Of a stretch of 42,025 bases of DNA, positions 1 to 7,097 are shown one piece after another. The position numbers and the translations under genes were made by a program. The stretch is taken from positions 1 to 42,025 of the forward strand of contig JBMOQX010000060.1 in the NCBI GenBank assembly GCA_049322755.1, written 5' to 3'. Position 1 is the first letter of the stretch, and each line of letters opens with the position of its first letter. Source of the stretch: DATIUV01 sp049322755. GTDB lineage: Bacteria; Pseudomonadota; Gammaproteobacteria; Burkholderiales; UBA6910. The notes beneath the pieces were generated by a model that did not search any database, was not told the origin of the DNA, and was given only the letters and a program-made list of their open reading frames with translations.

Positions 1-126
1 GCGGCGCGCGCGCGGCTTCACTCGCCTCGACACGATCAAGACCGTCATCTTCTTGATCGCCGGCAAGCTCGACTTCAACGCAATCAACCCTCATGCCCGG
101 CAACCCACTTGGAATTCAACAGAGCC
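1..126 (+). mobile_element. 3' end of an ISL3-like insertion sequence (transposase tail and terminal repeat)
   Basis: Only the last bases of the element are in the window. Reading from base 2, the frame gives a tail with ARGFTRLDTIKTVIFLIAGK and then LDFNAINPHA, which resembles the C-terminus of ISL3-family transposases as I recall them. It is followed by GGAATTCAACAGAGCC (111-126), the reverse complement of GGCTCTGTTGAATTCC, a plausible right terminal inverted repeat. The transposase frame has no stop before the presumed end and runs on in frame into the response regulator gene. The left end and any target duplication lie outside the window, so family assignment is tentative. Confidence 0.5.
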
Positions 127-167
127 TCATTTTACGGCCTTGCGATTATCGAACGGCTTACAGATTC

Positions 168-183
168 ATTACAAGTTTGTAAT
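168..183 (+). promoter_or_regulatory. Perfect dyad upstream of the two-component operon (likely response-regulator box)
   Basis: ATTACAA, a GT spacer and TTGTAAT form a perfect 7-bp inverted repeat 55 bases before the response regulator start. AT-rich dyads of this type are typical binding sites of CusR/CopR/CzcR-like regulators, which often control their own operons. The role as an autoregulatory site is inferred. Confidence 0.5.
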
Positions 184-238
184 CTTGCTGTCAGAGGCGC
201 GCGGCTGCGGTAGCATCGGCGCTCTGGAGGAATCATCG

Positions 239-910
239 ATGCGATTGCTGCTGGCTGAAGACGAGAAACTCGCTGGCGAATACCTGGTCAAGGGGCTGGG
301 CGAGAATGGCTTCGTGGTCGATTGGGTGCGTAACGGCATCGACGCCCTGCACTATGCGCACACCGGCGACTATGACCTGATTGTCCTCGACGTCGGTCTG
401 CCGGGCCTGGACGGCTGGGAAGTCTTGAAGCGCATCCGGCAGGACCGGCAGACCCCCGTCCTGTTTCTCACCGCCCGTGATCGTGTGGAAGACCGTGTCT
501 GCGGGTTGGAAATCGGCGCGGACGACTATCTCGTCAAACCGTATGCCTTCTCCGAACTGCTCGCGCGCATCCGGGCGCTGCTGCGGCGAGGCAAGATCCA
601 GGAGGCGGACATCCTACGCGTGGCCGACCTGGAGGTGCACCTGCTGCGCCGGCGGGTGGAGCGGGCCGGGAGCCGCATCGACCTCACGGCGAAGGAGTAT
701 GCCCTCTTGCTCCTGTTCCTGCGCCGGCAGGGCGAGGTGTTGTCGCGCACCATGATCGCCGAGCAAGTCTGGGACATGAACTTCGACAGCGACACCAACG
801 TGATCGAGGTGGCGGTGCGCCGGCTGCGCGCAAAGATCGATGATTCGTATGCGAACAAACTGATTCACACCGTCCGCGGCTTCGGCTACGTCTTCGAAGA
901 GCGCCCGTGA
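239..910 (+). CDS. OmpR-family response regulator, heavy-metal (CusR/CopR/CzcR) type
   Basis: A 223-residue DNA-binding response regulator. The receiver domain spans roughly residues 1-115, with acidic pocket residues E7/D8, phospho-acceptor D51 (in VLDVGLPG), T78 and K100. The C-terminal winged helix spans about 125-220 and ends in the family motif TVRGFGYVFEE. The ATG at 239 is chosen because GGAGGAA sits 6 bases upstream and the family starts at MRLLLAEDE. The frame stays open upstream to the IS tail, but that part has no receiver homology. It overlaps the kinase gene by 4 bases, so the two are co-transcribed and probably translationally coupled. The group usually responds to copper, silver, zinc or cadmium; the actual ligand cannot be read from the sequence. 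Confidence 0.93.
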   Translation: MRLLLAEDEKLAGEYLVKGLGENGFVVDWVRNGIDALHYAHTGDYDLIVLDVGLPGLDGWEVLKRIRQDRQTPVLFLTARDRVEDRVCGLEIGADDYLVKPYAFSELLARIRALLRRGKIQEADILRVADLEVHLLRRRVERAGSRIDLTAKEYALLLLFLRRQGEVLSRTMIAEQVWDMNFDSDTNVIEVAVRRLRAKIDDSYANKLIHTVRGFGYVFEERP

Positions 911-2319
911 GGCTTGCCCCCCCACAGCTTCGCTCATCGCTGGCCTTGCGGCTGATGGCGTTGTTCTGCGTCGGTTCCGCGTTGATCATGGCCGCGGTTG
1001 GCTACACCCTCTATCATGCCCTGCGGGTGCAGGTCGAAGCCCGCGACCTTGCCGAAGTGACCGGCAAGACTGAAGTCATTGAGCATCTGTTGCGTGAGAT
1101 CGGCACTTCCGAGCAGTTGGCGGCGAACTTGCAGCGGTTCCGCGATATCCCGGTAGGCCACGCTCATTTGAGCGTCGGCGTTCGCGTCGGCGGGGAATGG
1201 CTGTTGAAGCCGAGGGATGAGATCGTCGCAGTCGCGAGCCGTGTGGCTTCCAGCCCGGCAGCCTCTGCCTCGGCCATCGTGACCGCGCAAGCGGCTGAAG
1301 ATACGTGGTGGCTGCGCCGGATCTACCACGAATGGCCGGGACCGTCAGCGGGCGCAGTCGATGTGGTGCTCGCCGTCGACGTGAGCGATACCCAGCGTCT
1401 GCTCAGGGGGCATGCCGTTGCAGCGGTACTGGTGACCGTGCTCGGCACCCTGCTCTCCGGCGTACTCTCCCTGTTCGTTGCCCGACGTGGCCTTGCCCCC
1501 ATCGCCCAGGTGGCAGCGCGCGCCGAGCGGATCACCGCGCAGCGCCTCGGCACCACCCTCGCGGTCCAAGATGCGCCGGCGGAAATCCGTGGTCTGGTGG
1601 AGAGCATCAACCATATGCTCGGGCGGCTGAACGACAGTTTCCAGGCGCTCGAGCAGTTTTCGGCCGACATCGCCCATGAACTGCGCACGCCTATCAACAA
1701 CCTGCTCCTGCAGACCCAGGTGACGCTGAATCGCCCACGGCAGGCAGAGGAATACCGCGAAACCCTGTTGTCCAATCTGGAAGAACTGCGGCGCCTGCAC
1801 CGCATGGTTTCCGACATGCTATTTCTCGCGCGCGCGGACCGGGGGATGCTGGCCTTGGACATGGAGACCGTCGATCTTGCCCAGGAGGCAGCCAACGTCG
1901 CCGAGTATTTCGAGCCGGCCGCGTCCGAGAAGTCGCAGGATATCGTGATCACGGGCCACGCCGCCGCCCGCGGCGACCGCCTGATGATCCGGCGGACGCT
2001 GACCAATCTGCTGTCCAACGCTGTTCGTTACGCTCCAGCCGGTCGGCGAATCGAGGTGAGTATCGAATCCAGGCCGGATGTCGCCCTGGTAGCAGTCACC
2101 AACTCCTGCGCGCCGATTCCCGCGGAGGAGTTGCCGCGGCTCTTTGCCCGCTTCGCGCGGCGCGACCATGCCCGCGACGAAGACGCCGAGGGCGCCGGGT
2201 TGGGGCTGGCCATCGTCGATTCCATCATGCGATTGCACGGCGGTTCGGCGCAGGCAGAGAGCGGCGACTTCGGCGTGCGCTTCACTCTGCGCTTTCCCCA
2301 CGCCGTGACCTTACAGTAA
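907..2319 (+). CDS. Heavy-metal-type sensor histidine kinase (CusS/CopS-like)
   Basis: A 470-residue inner-membrane kinase starting at GTG, overlapping the regulator stop (GTGA). Transmembrane segments lie near residues 12-36 and 170-192 and flank a periplasmic sensor loop of about 130 residues. A HAMP linker follows, then the H-box FSADIAHELRTPINN with phospho-acceptor H257. The N-box has N367 and N371, and the glycine-rich ATP lid is GAGLGLAIV (429-437). The usual DxGxGI motif is replaced by VTNSCAPIPAEEL, as is common in the CusS group. It should phosphorylate D51 of the upstream regulator. No metal efflux pump is adjacent, so its target operon is either outside the window or lost; the small gene at 2411 is the nearest candidate. 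Confidence 0.93.
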   Translation: MRLAPPQLRSSLALRLMALFCVGSALIMAAVGYTLYHALRVQVEARDLAEVTGKTEVIEHLLREIGTSEQLAANLQRFRDIPVGHAHLSVGVRVGGEWLLKPRDEIVAVASRVASSPAASASAIVTAQAAEDTWWLRRIYHEWPGPSAGAVDVVLAVDVSDTQRLLRGHAVAAVLVTVLGTLLSGVLSLFVARRGLAPIAQVAARAERITAQRLGTTLAVQDAPAEIRGLVESINHMLGRLNDSFQALEQFSADIAHELRTPINNLLLQTQVTLNRPRQAEEYRETLLSNLEELRRLHRMVSDMLFLARADRGMLALDMETVDLAQEAANVAEYFEPAASEKSQDIVITGHAAARGDRLMIRRTLTNLLSNAVRYAPAGRRIEVSIESRPDVALVAVTNSCAPIPAEELPRLFARFARRDHARDEDAEGAGLGLAIVDSIMRLHGGSAQAESGDFGVRFTLRFPHAVTLQ

Positions 2320-2410
2320 CGTAATCTGCGCGTCATCGCCGCGACCGTGGTGTTCTCCTATTCTGGCTGCATAGGCAAGGTCGCCTGTGCAACCACTAAA
2401 GGAGAAAGTG

Positions 2411-2659
2411 ATGAAACCCAAAACCGTGTTGACGATGTTCGGTGTCGGACTGCTCGCTTCGATGGCCGTTCCGGCGTTGGCGGAACACCCGTTCGAAAAC
2501 TCGTTTGAAAAGCAGCGCCTGATGACCGACGGCTACAGCGAGCCGGCGGCTGTCCCGGCATCCCGACTTGGCGCGGCGGGTCGGCCCGGAAAATCTACGG
2601 ACGATAAATCCACGAACGATGCGTGGCTCGAAAAGCAACTGACGCTCAGCGACGGCTAG
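2411..2659 (+). CDS. Small secreted protein, unknown function
   Basis: An 82-residue protein with a clear signal peptide (residues 1-24, ending MAVPALA). The mature part is about 58 residues, polar and without cysteine. It carries two loosely similar stretches, FEKQRLMTDGYSE and LEKQLTLSDG, suggesting an internal repeat. ATG 2411 is preceded by AAAGGAG. I do not recognise a family. Upstream, over the kinase stop codon, TTAC (2311-2314) and GTAA (2321-2324) form a weak dyad resembling the box at 168-183, so the gene may be a target of the adjacent two-component system and its product a periplasmic metal-stress protein. That role is inference from context only. Confidence 0.7.
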   Translation: MKPKTVLTMFGVGLLASMAVPALAEHPFENSFEKQRLMTDGYSEPAAVPASRLGAAGRPGKSTDDKSTNDAWLEKQLTLSDG

Positions 2660-2733
2660 AGGCAGCCGGCAAGACTGTCCCTATTCCCCGCCCCTGTTCG
2701 AGCGAAGGTCTTCAGGTGAGAATATGAGTCGGT

Positions 2734-3622
2734 CTAACGGGTTGTCGAACCCGCGGCACCAATCGAGGGCTCAGCGGCGATGGTTCTGTCAGGTGTTGTT
2801 GGCCGGGCTTCCGTGTGGGCCAGGGATTCGTCGCCGGCATCGGGGGCTGCCAGTTGGAACAGGCCCAGCGTCTGGCGGATGAATTGCCTGTGCTGCAACG
2901 GCACCCGGCGGTACCACTGTTGGAGATATTCCTGAAAACTCGTTTCCCCGTCGGGGACATCGAGGTTGAGGAAGCCGATTGCCTCCCAGCTGCCGGGATT
3001 CCGCTCTAGGATAGGCAGCAATTGGTTCGCGACCACTTCGTTTCTGTCGCGCAGGTAGGGGTTATCACGCAGAGCAGGTTCGTTCTCCCGGAACCAGGCG
3101 GCCAGCGTGGTGTTTTCCGGGAGCCGCCGGTGCGGCTCGTTCACCACCTGCTCGGTGTAGCGGTGCAGGGAGGGTGCGTAGGGCGCCCACTCCATGCGTG
3201 GTGGTGATTCGCCCCACGTCGCGGAAAACCGCCGCAATGTGTACAGGGAAGCCGTCTCGCACATCGCTTCCTCGAACCACTGATGGCCAACCCGGTGCGG
3301 CGGTGCGTGGTGCTCGTAATTGGAGACGATGTGGCACAACTCGTGGGAGAACTCGTAGACGAACTCCGCCCCCGCTTGTCCTTGGCGGCGAGATAGACTT
3401 GGTACTCGCCACCCGGCGCCTTCTCGTAGAGCACAATCGGCGCACGCCTGTCATGGGACACGATGACAGGTTCCAGCCGTCGGCCACCCGAATGACAAGG
3501 CCGTGGGCCTTTTCTCCCTTCTTACTGATTTTCTTCGGTGACGGCGCTGCCTCCGCGGCACGGGGGGCATGCGCAGGCAGGATGGTGAGGGCGATCGAGG
3601 CAACAACCACGGCGAGTTTCAT
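2734..3622 (-). pseudogene. Frameshifted secreted zinc metallopeptidase (HExxH) pseudogene
   Basis: Three overlapping frames join into one protein. The first begins at ATG 3622 with signal peptide MKLAVVVASIALTILPAHA and runs to GLVIRVADG. A -1 shift near 3470 leads to EPVIVSHDRRAPIVLYEKAP and then EYQVYLAAKDK. A second shift near 3375 leads to EFVYEFSHELCHIVSNYEHH and on to the stop at 2734. HELCH is an HExxH zinc site, and EEAMCETAS further on supplies a possible glutamate third ligand, as in gluzincins. The intact product would be about 295 residues and periplasmic or secreted. Both shifts are single-base losses, so this is either a decayed gene or an assembly error. No exact family is recognised. 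Confidence 0.65.
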
Positions 3623-3741
3623 GGAGGCTCCCGGACACCGTTACTCAGCAGTCGCCAATATAGGCGACAGAAGGGGCGTTGAAGAATGAGCGGAAAGCTT
3701 GGAAGCCACCGCCACTCCCCCGGCTCATCTTGAGGCCCCTC

Positions 3742-3774
3742 TTGACTTGGAGGGCTAACTCCAAGGTTTATCCT
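3742..3774 (+). promoter_or_regulatory. MerR-family promoter/operator
   Basis: A -35 element TTGACT (3742-3747) and a -10-like TATCCT (3769-3774) are separated by 20-21 bases, longer than normal. Between them lies the perfect dyad CTTGGAG-N6-CTCCAAG (3746-3765). An over-long spacer with a central dyad is the signature of promoters activated by MerR-family metal sensors (compare zntA and copA promoters). No merR-like gene is present nearby; the regulator must act in trans or be lost. Confidence 0.8.
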
Positions 3775-3864
3775 TCAACCATCGCGATACGGCTCACCCG
3801 TGTTCGCCCTCCGGTTGAGCCAAGAAAAGTCGAGGGCAGACAACTTGGCTGAAGGAGCAATGAA

Positions 3865-4090
3865 GTGACTGCAAAACGTAAAGTGGAAGTATTCAGCGGG
3901 GGCTGCGCGCAAACGGTCAAGGCGCTGATCGAGCGCGAGGCGGGCGTGCAGCTCGCGACCGTTTCGTTCGAGGACCGCAAGACACGCGCTCTATGTCACC
4001 GGCAAGCCGCTCGTCGTGGCGGTACTTGTTACCCTCGGCGCGCAAGAGCGTTCGAAAAGCGGGCACCCTCGGGTGCCCGTGGTGTCATGA
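3865..4090 (+). pseudogene. Degenerate small gene behind the MerR-type promoter, possibly a metal-binding protein
   Basis: A GTG start at 3865 has a good ribosome site (GAAGGAG, 3851-3857) and follows the MerR-type promoter. The frame reads MTAKRKVEVFSGGCAQTVKA and then LIEREAGVQLATVSFED. This looks like a small cysteine-containing thioredoxin-like or heavy-metal-associated domain, but no CxxC is present. The frame then runs without a stop into the 3' end of the porin gene on the other strand. Shifting one base near 3985 gives ALYVTGKPLVVAVLVTLGAQ and a stop at 4088-4090, so a frameshift is likely. Function is uncertain; the promoter suggests metal induction. Confidence 0.4.
4055..4080 (-). 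terminator. Rho-independent terminator of porin 1
   Basis: Reading the minus strand, GGGCACC and GGTGCCC (4061-4074 and flanks) form a GC-rich stem with a four-base loop, followed by CTTTTC. It lies about 30 bases after the porin stop codon. Confidence 0.8.
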
Positions 4091-4109
4091 CGGGCCCGAT
4101 GCGGGCAGA

Positions 4110-5345
4110 TCAGAAGCTGTGGCGGATGCCGAGGCCGAGCGCCTGCGGATCGGCGCCGCGCGGCGTTCCTCCCGCCACGGCGGGCGAGCCGCCGATGGTA
4201 AGCGTGTACTGGGCGTTGGCGTCGTTTTTGATCTTGGTGTAGTAGAGGTAGCCCTGGGTACGCCTGGAGAAATGGTACGCGTAGCCGAGGGTGTACTGCT
4301 TGGCACCGTAGCCGGAACTGGAACACGCGGCCCCGCCCGCGAGCGAGCAGTCGCCTTCGTCGGCGTCGTTGTAGCGCGCCCGCAACTCGTGATTGCCGAT
4401 CCGGTGCTTGAGCGCCAGCTGCCATGCCCGCCGCTTGAACTCGCTGACAGCCCCCACCGCCACGCCCGACTGCTCGAGCGTCAGTTCCTCCCACAGCACG
4501 CCCACCGTGGTCGCGCCGGCACCGGTGTCGAACTGGTAGCCGGCGCCCAGCCGCCACGCCGTGTCCTCCGAGTTGGCCGCAGTGCCGTTAGCCGCGGTCG
4601 ACCCGAATGCCGCCCCCGCCGCACCGTTCGCCCCGGCGAGGGCGAAGGCGTCGTCGTGGCGCTCGTAGGCGGCGAGCAGCGAAAGCGGTCCCATGTCGTA
4701 ATTGAGCGCCGCACCCCACAGCTCCGGACTCAGAGCGCCGTTGGCGCTCTCGAACTCGGCGGCCGAATACTGGAGCTTCACACCGAGCCCGTTCCACTTC
4801 GGCGACCAGTACGCCACGCTGTTGCTCGCCCGCACGTCGAAGCCGGTGACCACCGTGTTGGTCGCCGTCTTCCATGCGCTGCTGCGGTAGTTGAAGCCGG
4901 GGCTGCCCATCATGCTCTGGAAGCCGTAGACGTCGGTGTTCAGGAACGGATCGTCCGCCTTGGTGCCGTAGGCCACCGCCTTGAACGGGGTGTCCCAGTT
5001 GCCGTAGAACACCGTGCCCCAGGCGCCGCTGATGCCCACGTTGCTGTTGCGGTTGCAGATGCCGGAGACGCCGATGCCGTCCACGTTGGCGCTGGTCTCG
5101 CACTGGAATATGGCCTTGAGCCCGCCGCCCATATCCTCGATGCCGCGCAAGCCGATGTTGGACGAGTCGGTGGAGAGCGCGGTGCGGCTCGACACGCTCT
5201 GCGCCGGGTTGGTGGCGCCCTTCGCCTCGGTGGTCTGGAAGTTGACGTTCAACGTGCCGTAGATGGTGACGTTATCCGCTGCGTTGGCCAAGACCGGCAC
5301 CGCCAGCATCCCCGCGATCGCAAAAGCAACCCGAATGCCTTTCAT
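4110..5345 (-). CDS. General porin, outer membrane (porin 1 of a tandem pair)
   Basis: A 411-residue Gram-negative porin of the betaproteobacterial type, expected to form a trimeric 16-stranded beta barrel for passive uptake of small solutes. The signal peptide covers residues 1-22 (to LANA), and the mature start ADNVTIYGTLNVNFQ is typical. The last residue is phenylalanine (GLGIRHSF), the outer-membrane assembly signal. Alternating hydrophobic strands and two cysteine pairs (CETSANVDG/ICN; CSLAGGAACSS) are visible. ATG 5345 follows GAGGAGG; the frame is open further upstream but without signal character. It is very similar along its length to the next gene, so the pair arose by tandem duplication. 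Differences cluster in the C-terminal half. Confidence 0.95.
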   Translation of the reverse strand: MKGIRVAFAIAGMLAVPVLANAADNVTIYGTLNVNFQTTEAKGATNPAQSVSSRTALSTDSSNIGLRGIEDMGGGLKAIFQCETSANVDGIGVSGICNRNSNVGISGAWGTVFYGNWDTPFKAVAYGTKADDPFLNTDVYGFQSMMGSPGFNYRSSAWKTATNTVVTGFDVRASNSVAYWSPKWNGLGVKLQYSAAEFESANGALSPELWGAALNYDMGPLSLLAAYERHDDAFALAGANGAAGAAFGSTAANGTAANSEDTAWRLGAGYQFDTGAGATTVGVLWEELTLEQSGVAVGAVSEFKRRAWQLALKHRIGNHELRARYNDADEGDCSLAGGAACSSSGYGAKQYTLGYAYHFSRRTQGYLYYTKIKNDANAQYTLTIGGSPAVAGGTPRGADPQALGLGIRHSF

Positions 5346-5574
5346 GTCCCTTACCTCCTCCATGGTTGAAACACTGTCCCGCATGCCTCCTGATCGCCGC
5401 CCTGCCGGGCGGACCCAGAGCCAGGCCGAGCCTAGCAAAAAAGGGGCACCGATCGGTCACCAAACGGCGCGGACCGCTCTGCGCGCACCGGGTGCGCATC
5501 CTTGCGAGCCCGGATCGTCCCTCGGCGCGCCCGAGGCCTCCCGCCGCCTCGGATCCTGCCGCCGATCGAGGAAC

Positions 5575-5600
5575 AAAAAACGGGCGCCCGAAGGCGCCCG
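5575..5600 (-). terminator. Rho-independent terminator of porin 2
   Basis: On the minus strand CGGGCGCC, loop TTCG and GGCGCCCG form an 8-bp GC stem followed by six T residues (5575-5580). It lies 44 bases after the porin 2 stop, so the two porins are separate transcription units. Confidence 0.92.
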
Positions 5601-5643
5601 TTCCGTTCTGGCAGTGCTTGTGGCACCGCTGGAATCCTAACGG

Positions 5644-6882
5644 TCAGAAGCTGTGGCGGATGCCGAGGCCCAGCGCCTCGGGGTCGGCGCCGGCCGGCGT
5701 GGCGCCGGCCACATTCGGCGAGCCGCCGATCGAGAGCGTGTACTGCGCGCTGGCCTCGTTCTTGATCTTGGCGTAGGAAATATAGCCCTGGGTGCGCTTG
5801 GAGAAGTGGTAGGCGTAGCCCAGCGCGTACATCTTGGCGGCGTAGCCGGAGGTGGAGCACGCCGCCCCGCCGGCCAGCGTGCAGTCGCCCTGGTCGGCGT
5901 CGTTGTAGCGGGCGCGGAACTCGTGGTTGCCGATGCGGTGCGTGAGCGCCACCTGCCACGCGTCGCGCTCGTATTCGGTGACAGCTCCCGCCGCCACGCC
6001 CGACTGCTCGAGCGTGAGGTTCTCGTACAGGACGCTGATGGTGGTCGCCCCGGCGCCGCCCCAGTTGAACTGGTAGCCGGCGCCCAGCCGCCACGCCGTG
6101 TCCTCCGAGTTGGCCGTAGTGTTGTTAGCCGCGGTCGACCCGAATGCCGCCCCCGCCGCACCGTTCGCCCCGGCGAGGGCGAAGGCGTCGTCGTGGCGCT
6201 CGTAGGCGGCGAGCACCGACAGGCCGCCCATATCGTAGTTCAACGCCACCGACCACAACTCCGGGCTGATGGCGCCGTTGGCGCTCTCGAACTCGGTGGC
6301 CGAGTACTGCACCTTGCCCGACAGCCCGCCAAAATTCGGCGTCCAGTAGGCCACGCTGTTGCTCGCCCGCACGTCGAAGCCGGTGACCACCGTGTTGGTC
6401 GCCGTCTTCCATGCGCTGCTGCGGTAGTTGAAGCCGGGGCTGCTCATGATGCCCTGGTACGCGTACACGTCGGTGGACAGGAACGGGTCGCTCACCTTGG
6501 TGCCGTAGGTCACCGCCTTGAACGGCGTGTCCCAGTTGCCGTAGAACACCGTGCCCCAGGCGCCGCTGATGCCCACGTTGCTGTTGCGGTTGCAGATGCC
6601 GGAGACGCCGATGCCGTCCACGTTGGCGCTGGTCTCGCACTGGAATATGGCCTTGAGCCCGCCGCCCATATCCTCGACGCCGCGGAAGCCGATGTTGGAC
6701 GAGTCGGTGGAGAGCGCGGTGCGGCTCGACACGCTCAGCGCCGGGTTGGTGGCGCCCTTCGCCTCGGTGGTCTGGAAGTTGACGTTCAACGTGCCGTAGA
6801 TGTTCACGTTGTCGGCTGCAGTGGCAGCGACAGGGGCAGCAAACGCCCCCGCGACTGCCAGAGCGATCAGTTTCTTGTTCAT
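5644..6882 (-). CDS. General porin, outer membrane (porin 2 of a tandem pair)
   Basis: A 412-residue porin, paralogous to the gene at 4110-5345. The signal peptide is residues 1-22 (MNKKLIALAVAGAFAAPVAA then TA), mature start ADNVNIYGTL and C-terminal GLGIRHSF. Long stretches, such as the region around FQCETSANVDGIGVSGICNR, are identical in both proteins, while some loops differ, for example NFGGLSGKVQYSATEFES against KWNGLGVKLQYSAAEFES. ATG 6882 is preceded by AGAGGAG. The signal peptides differ more than the mature N-termini. This suggests either a replaced 5' end in one copy or gene conversion of the barrel region. The upstream leader holds a palindrome that may be regulatory. Confidence 0.95.
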   Translation of the reverse strand: MNKKLIALAVAGAFAAPVAATAADNVNIYGTLNVNFQTTEAKGATNPALSVSSRTALSTDSSNIGFRGVEDMGGGLKAIFQCETSANVDGIGVSGICNRNSNVGISGAWGTVFYGNWDTPFKAVTYGTKVSDPFLSTDVYAYQGIMSSPGFNYRSSAWKTATNTVVTGFDVRASNSVAYWTPNFGGLSGKVQYSATEFESANGAISPELWSVALNYDMGGLSVLAAYERHDDAFALAGANGAAGAAFGSTAANNTTANSEDTAWRLGAGYQFNWGGAGATTISVLYENLTLEQSGVAAGAVTEYERDAWQVALTHRIGNHEFRARYNDADQGDCTLAGGAACSTSGYAAKMYALGYAYHFSKRTQGYISYAKIKNEASAQYTLSIGGSPNVAGATPAGADPEALGLGIRHSF

Positions 6883-6908
6883 GCGCTTTCTCCTCTGAAG
6901 ATTGATGG

Positions 6909-6935
6909 GTAGGGACGGTTCGCGAACCTTCCTAC
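6909..6935 (-). promoter_or_regulatory. Palindromic stem-loop in the leader of porin 2
   Basis: GGTTCGCGAACC (6917-6928) is a perfect 12-base palindrome, flanked by GTAGG and CCTAC, which extend the pairing. It starts 27 bases before the porin start codon, so it could be an operator or a leader RNA hairpin. Porin 1 has no such element in the same place. Confidence 0.4.
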
Positions 6936-7097
6936 TGACCCCCTATGTAGAGCGGTCAGGCATATTGTGACCAGCGCTGCATGGATGCCACAACGAAATC
7001 GCCTGATTTTGCTCAATTCCGGCCGAAATCTGTTGTATTTTTGCAACAGGCTGAACGCACTTCAGAAGAATTTTGGGTTCAGGCGCTTGGCGGGGTT

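Noticed and set aside
1305..2018. Several frames in and opposite the sensor kinase gene
   Set aside because: The kinase frame has all boxes intact; the others are Arg/Ala-rich shadows.
2738..2753. CGGGTT-GTCG-AACCCG hairpin at the end of the metallopeptidase pseudogene
   Set aside because: No T-tract on either strand, and it overlaps the coding end, so it was not called a terminator.
7030..7049. CTGTTG/CAACAG inverted repeat downstream of trpC
   Set aside because: Weak AT-containing stem without T-run; too poor to be called a terminator.
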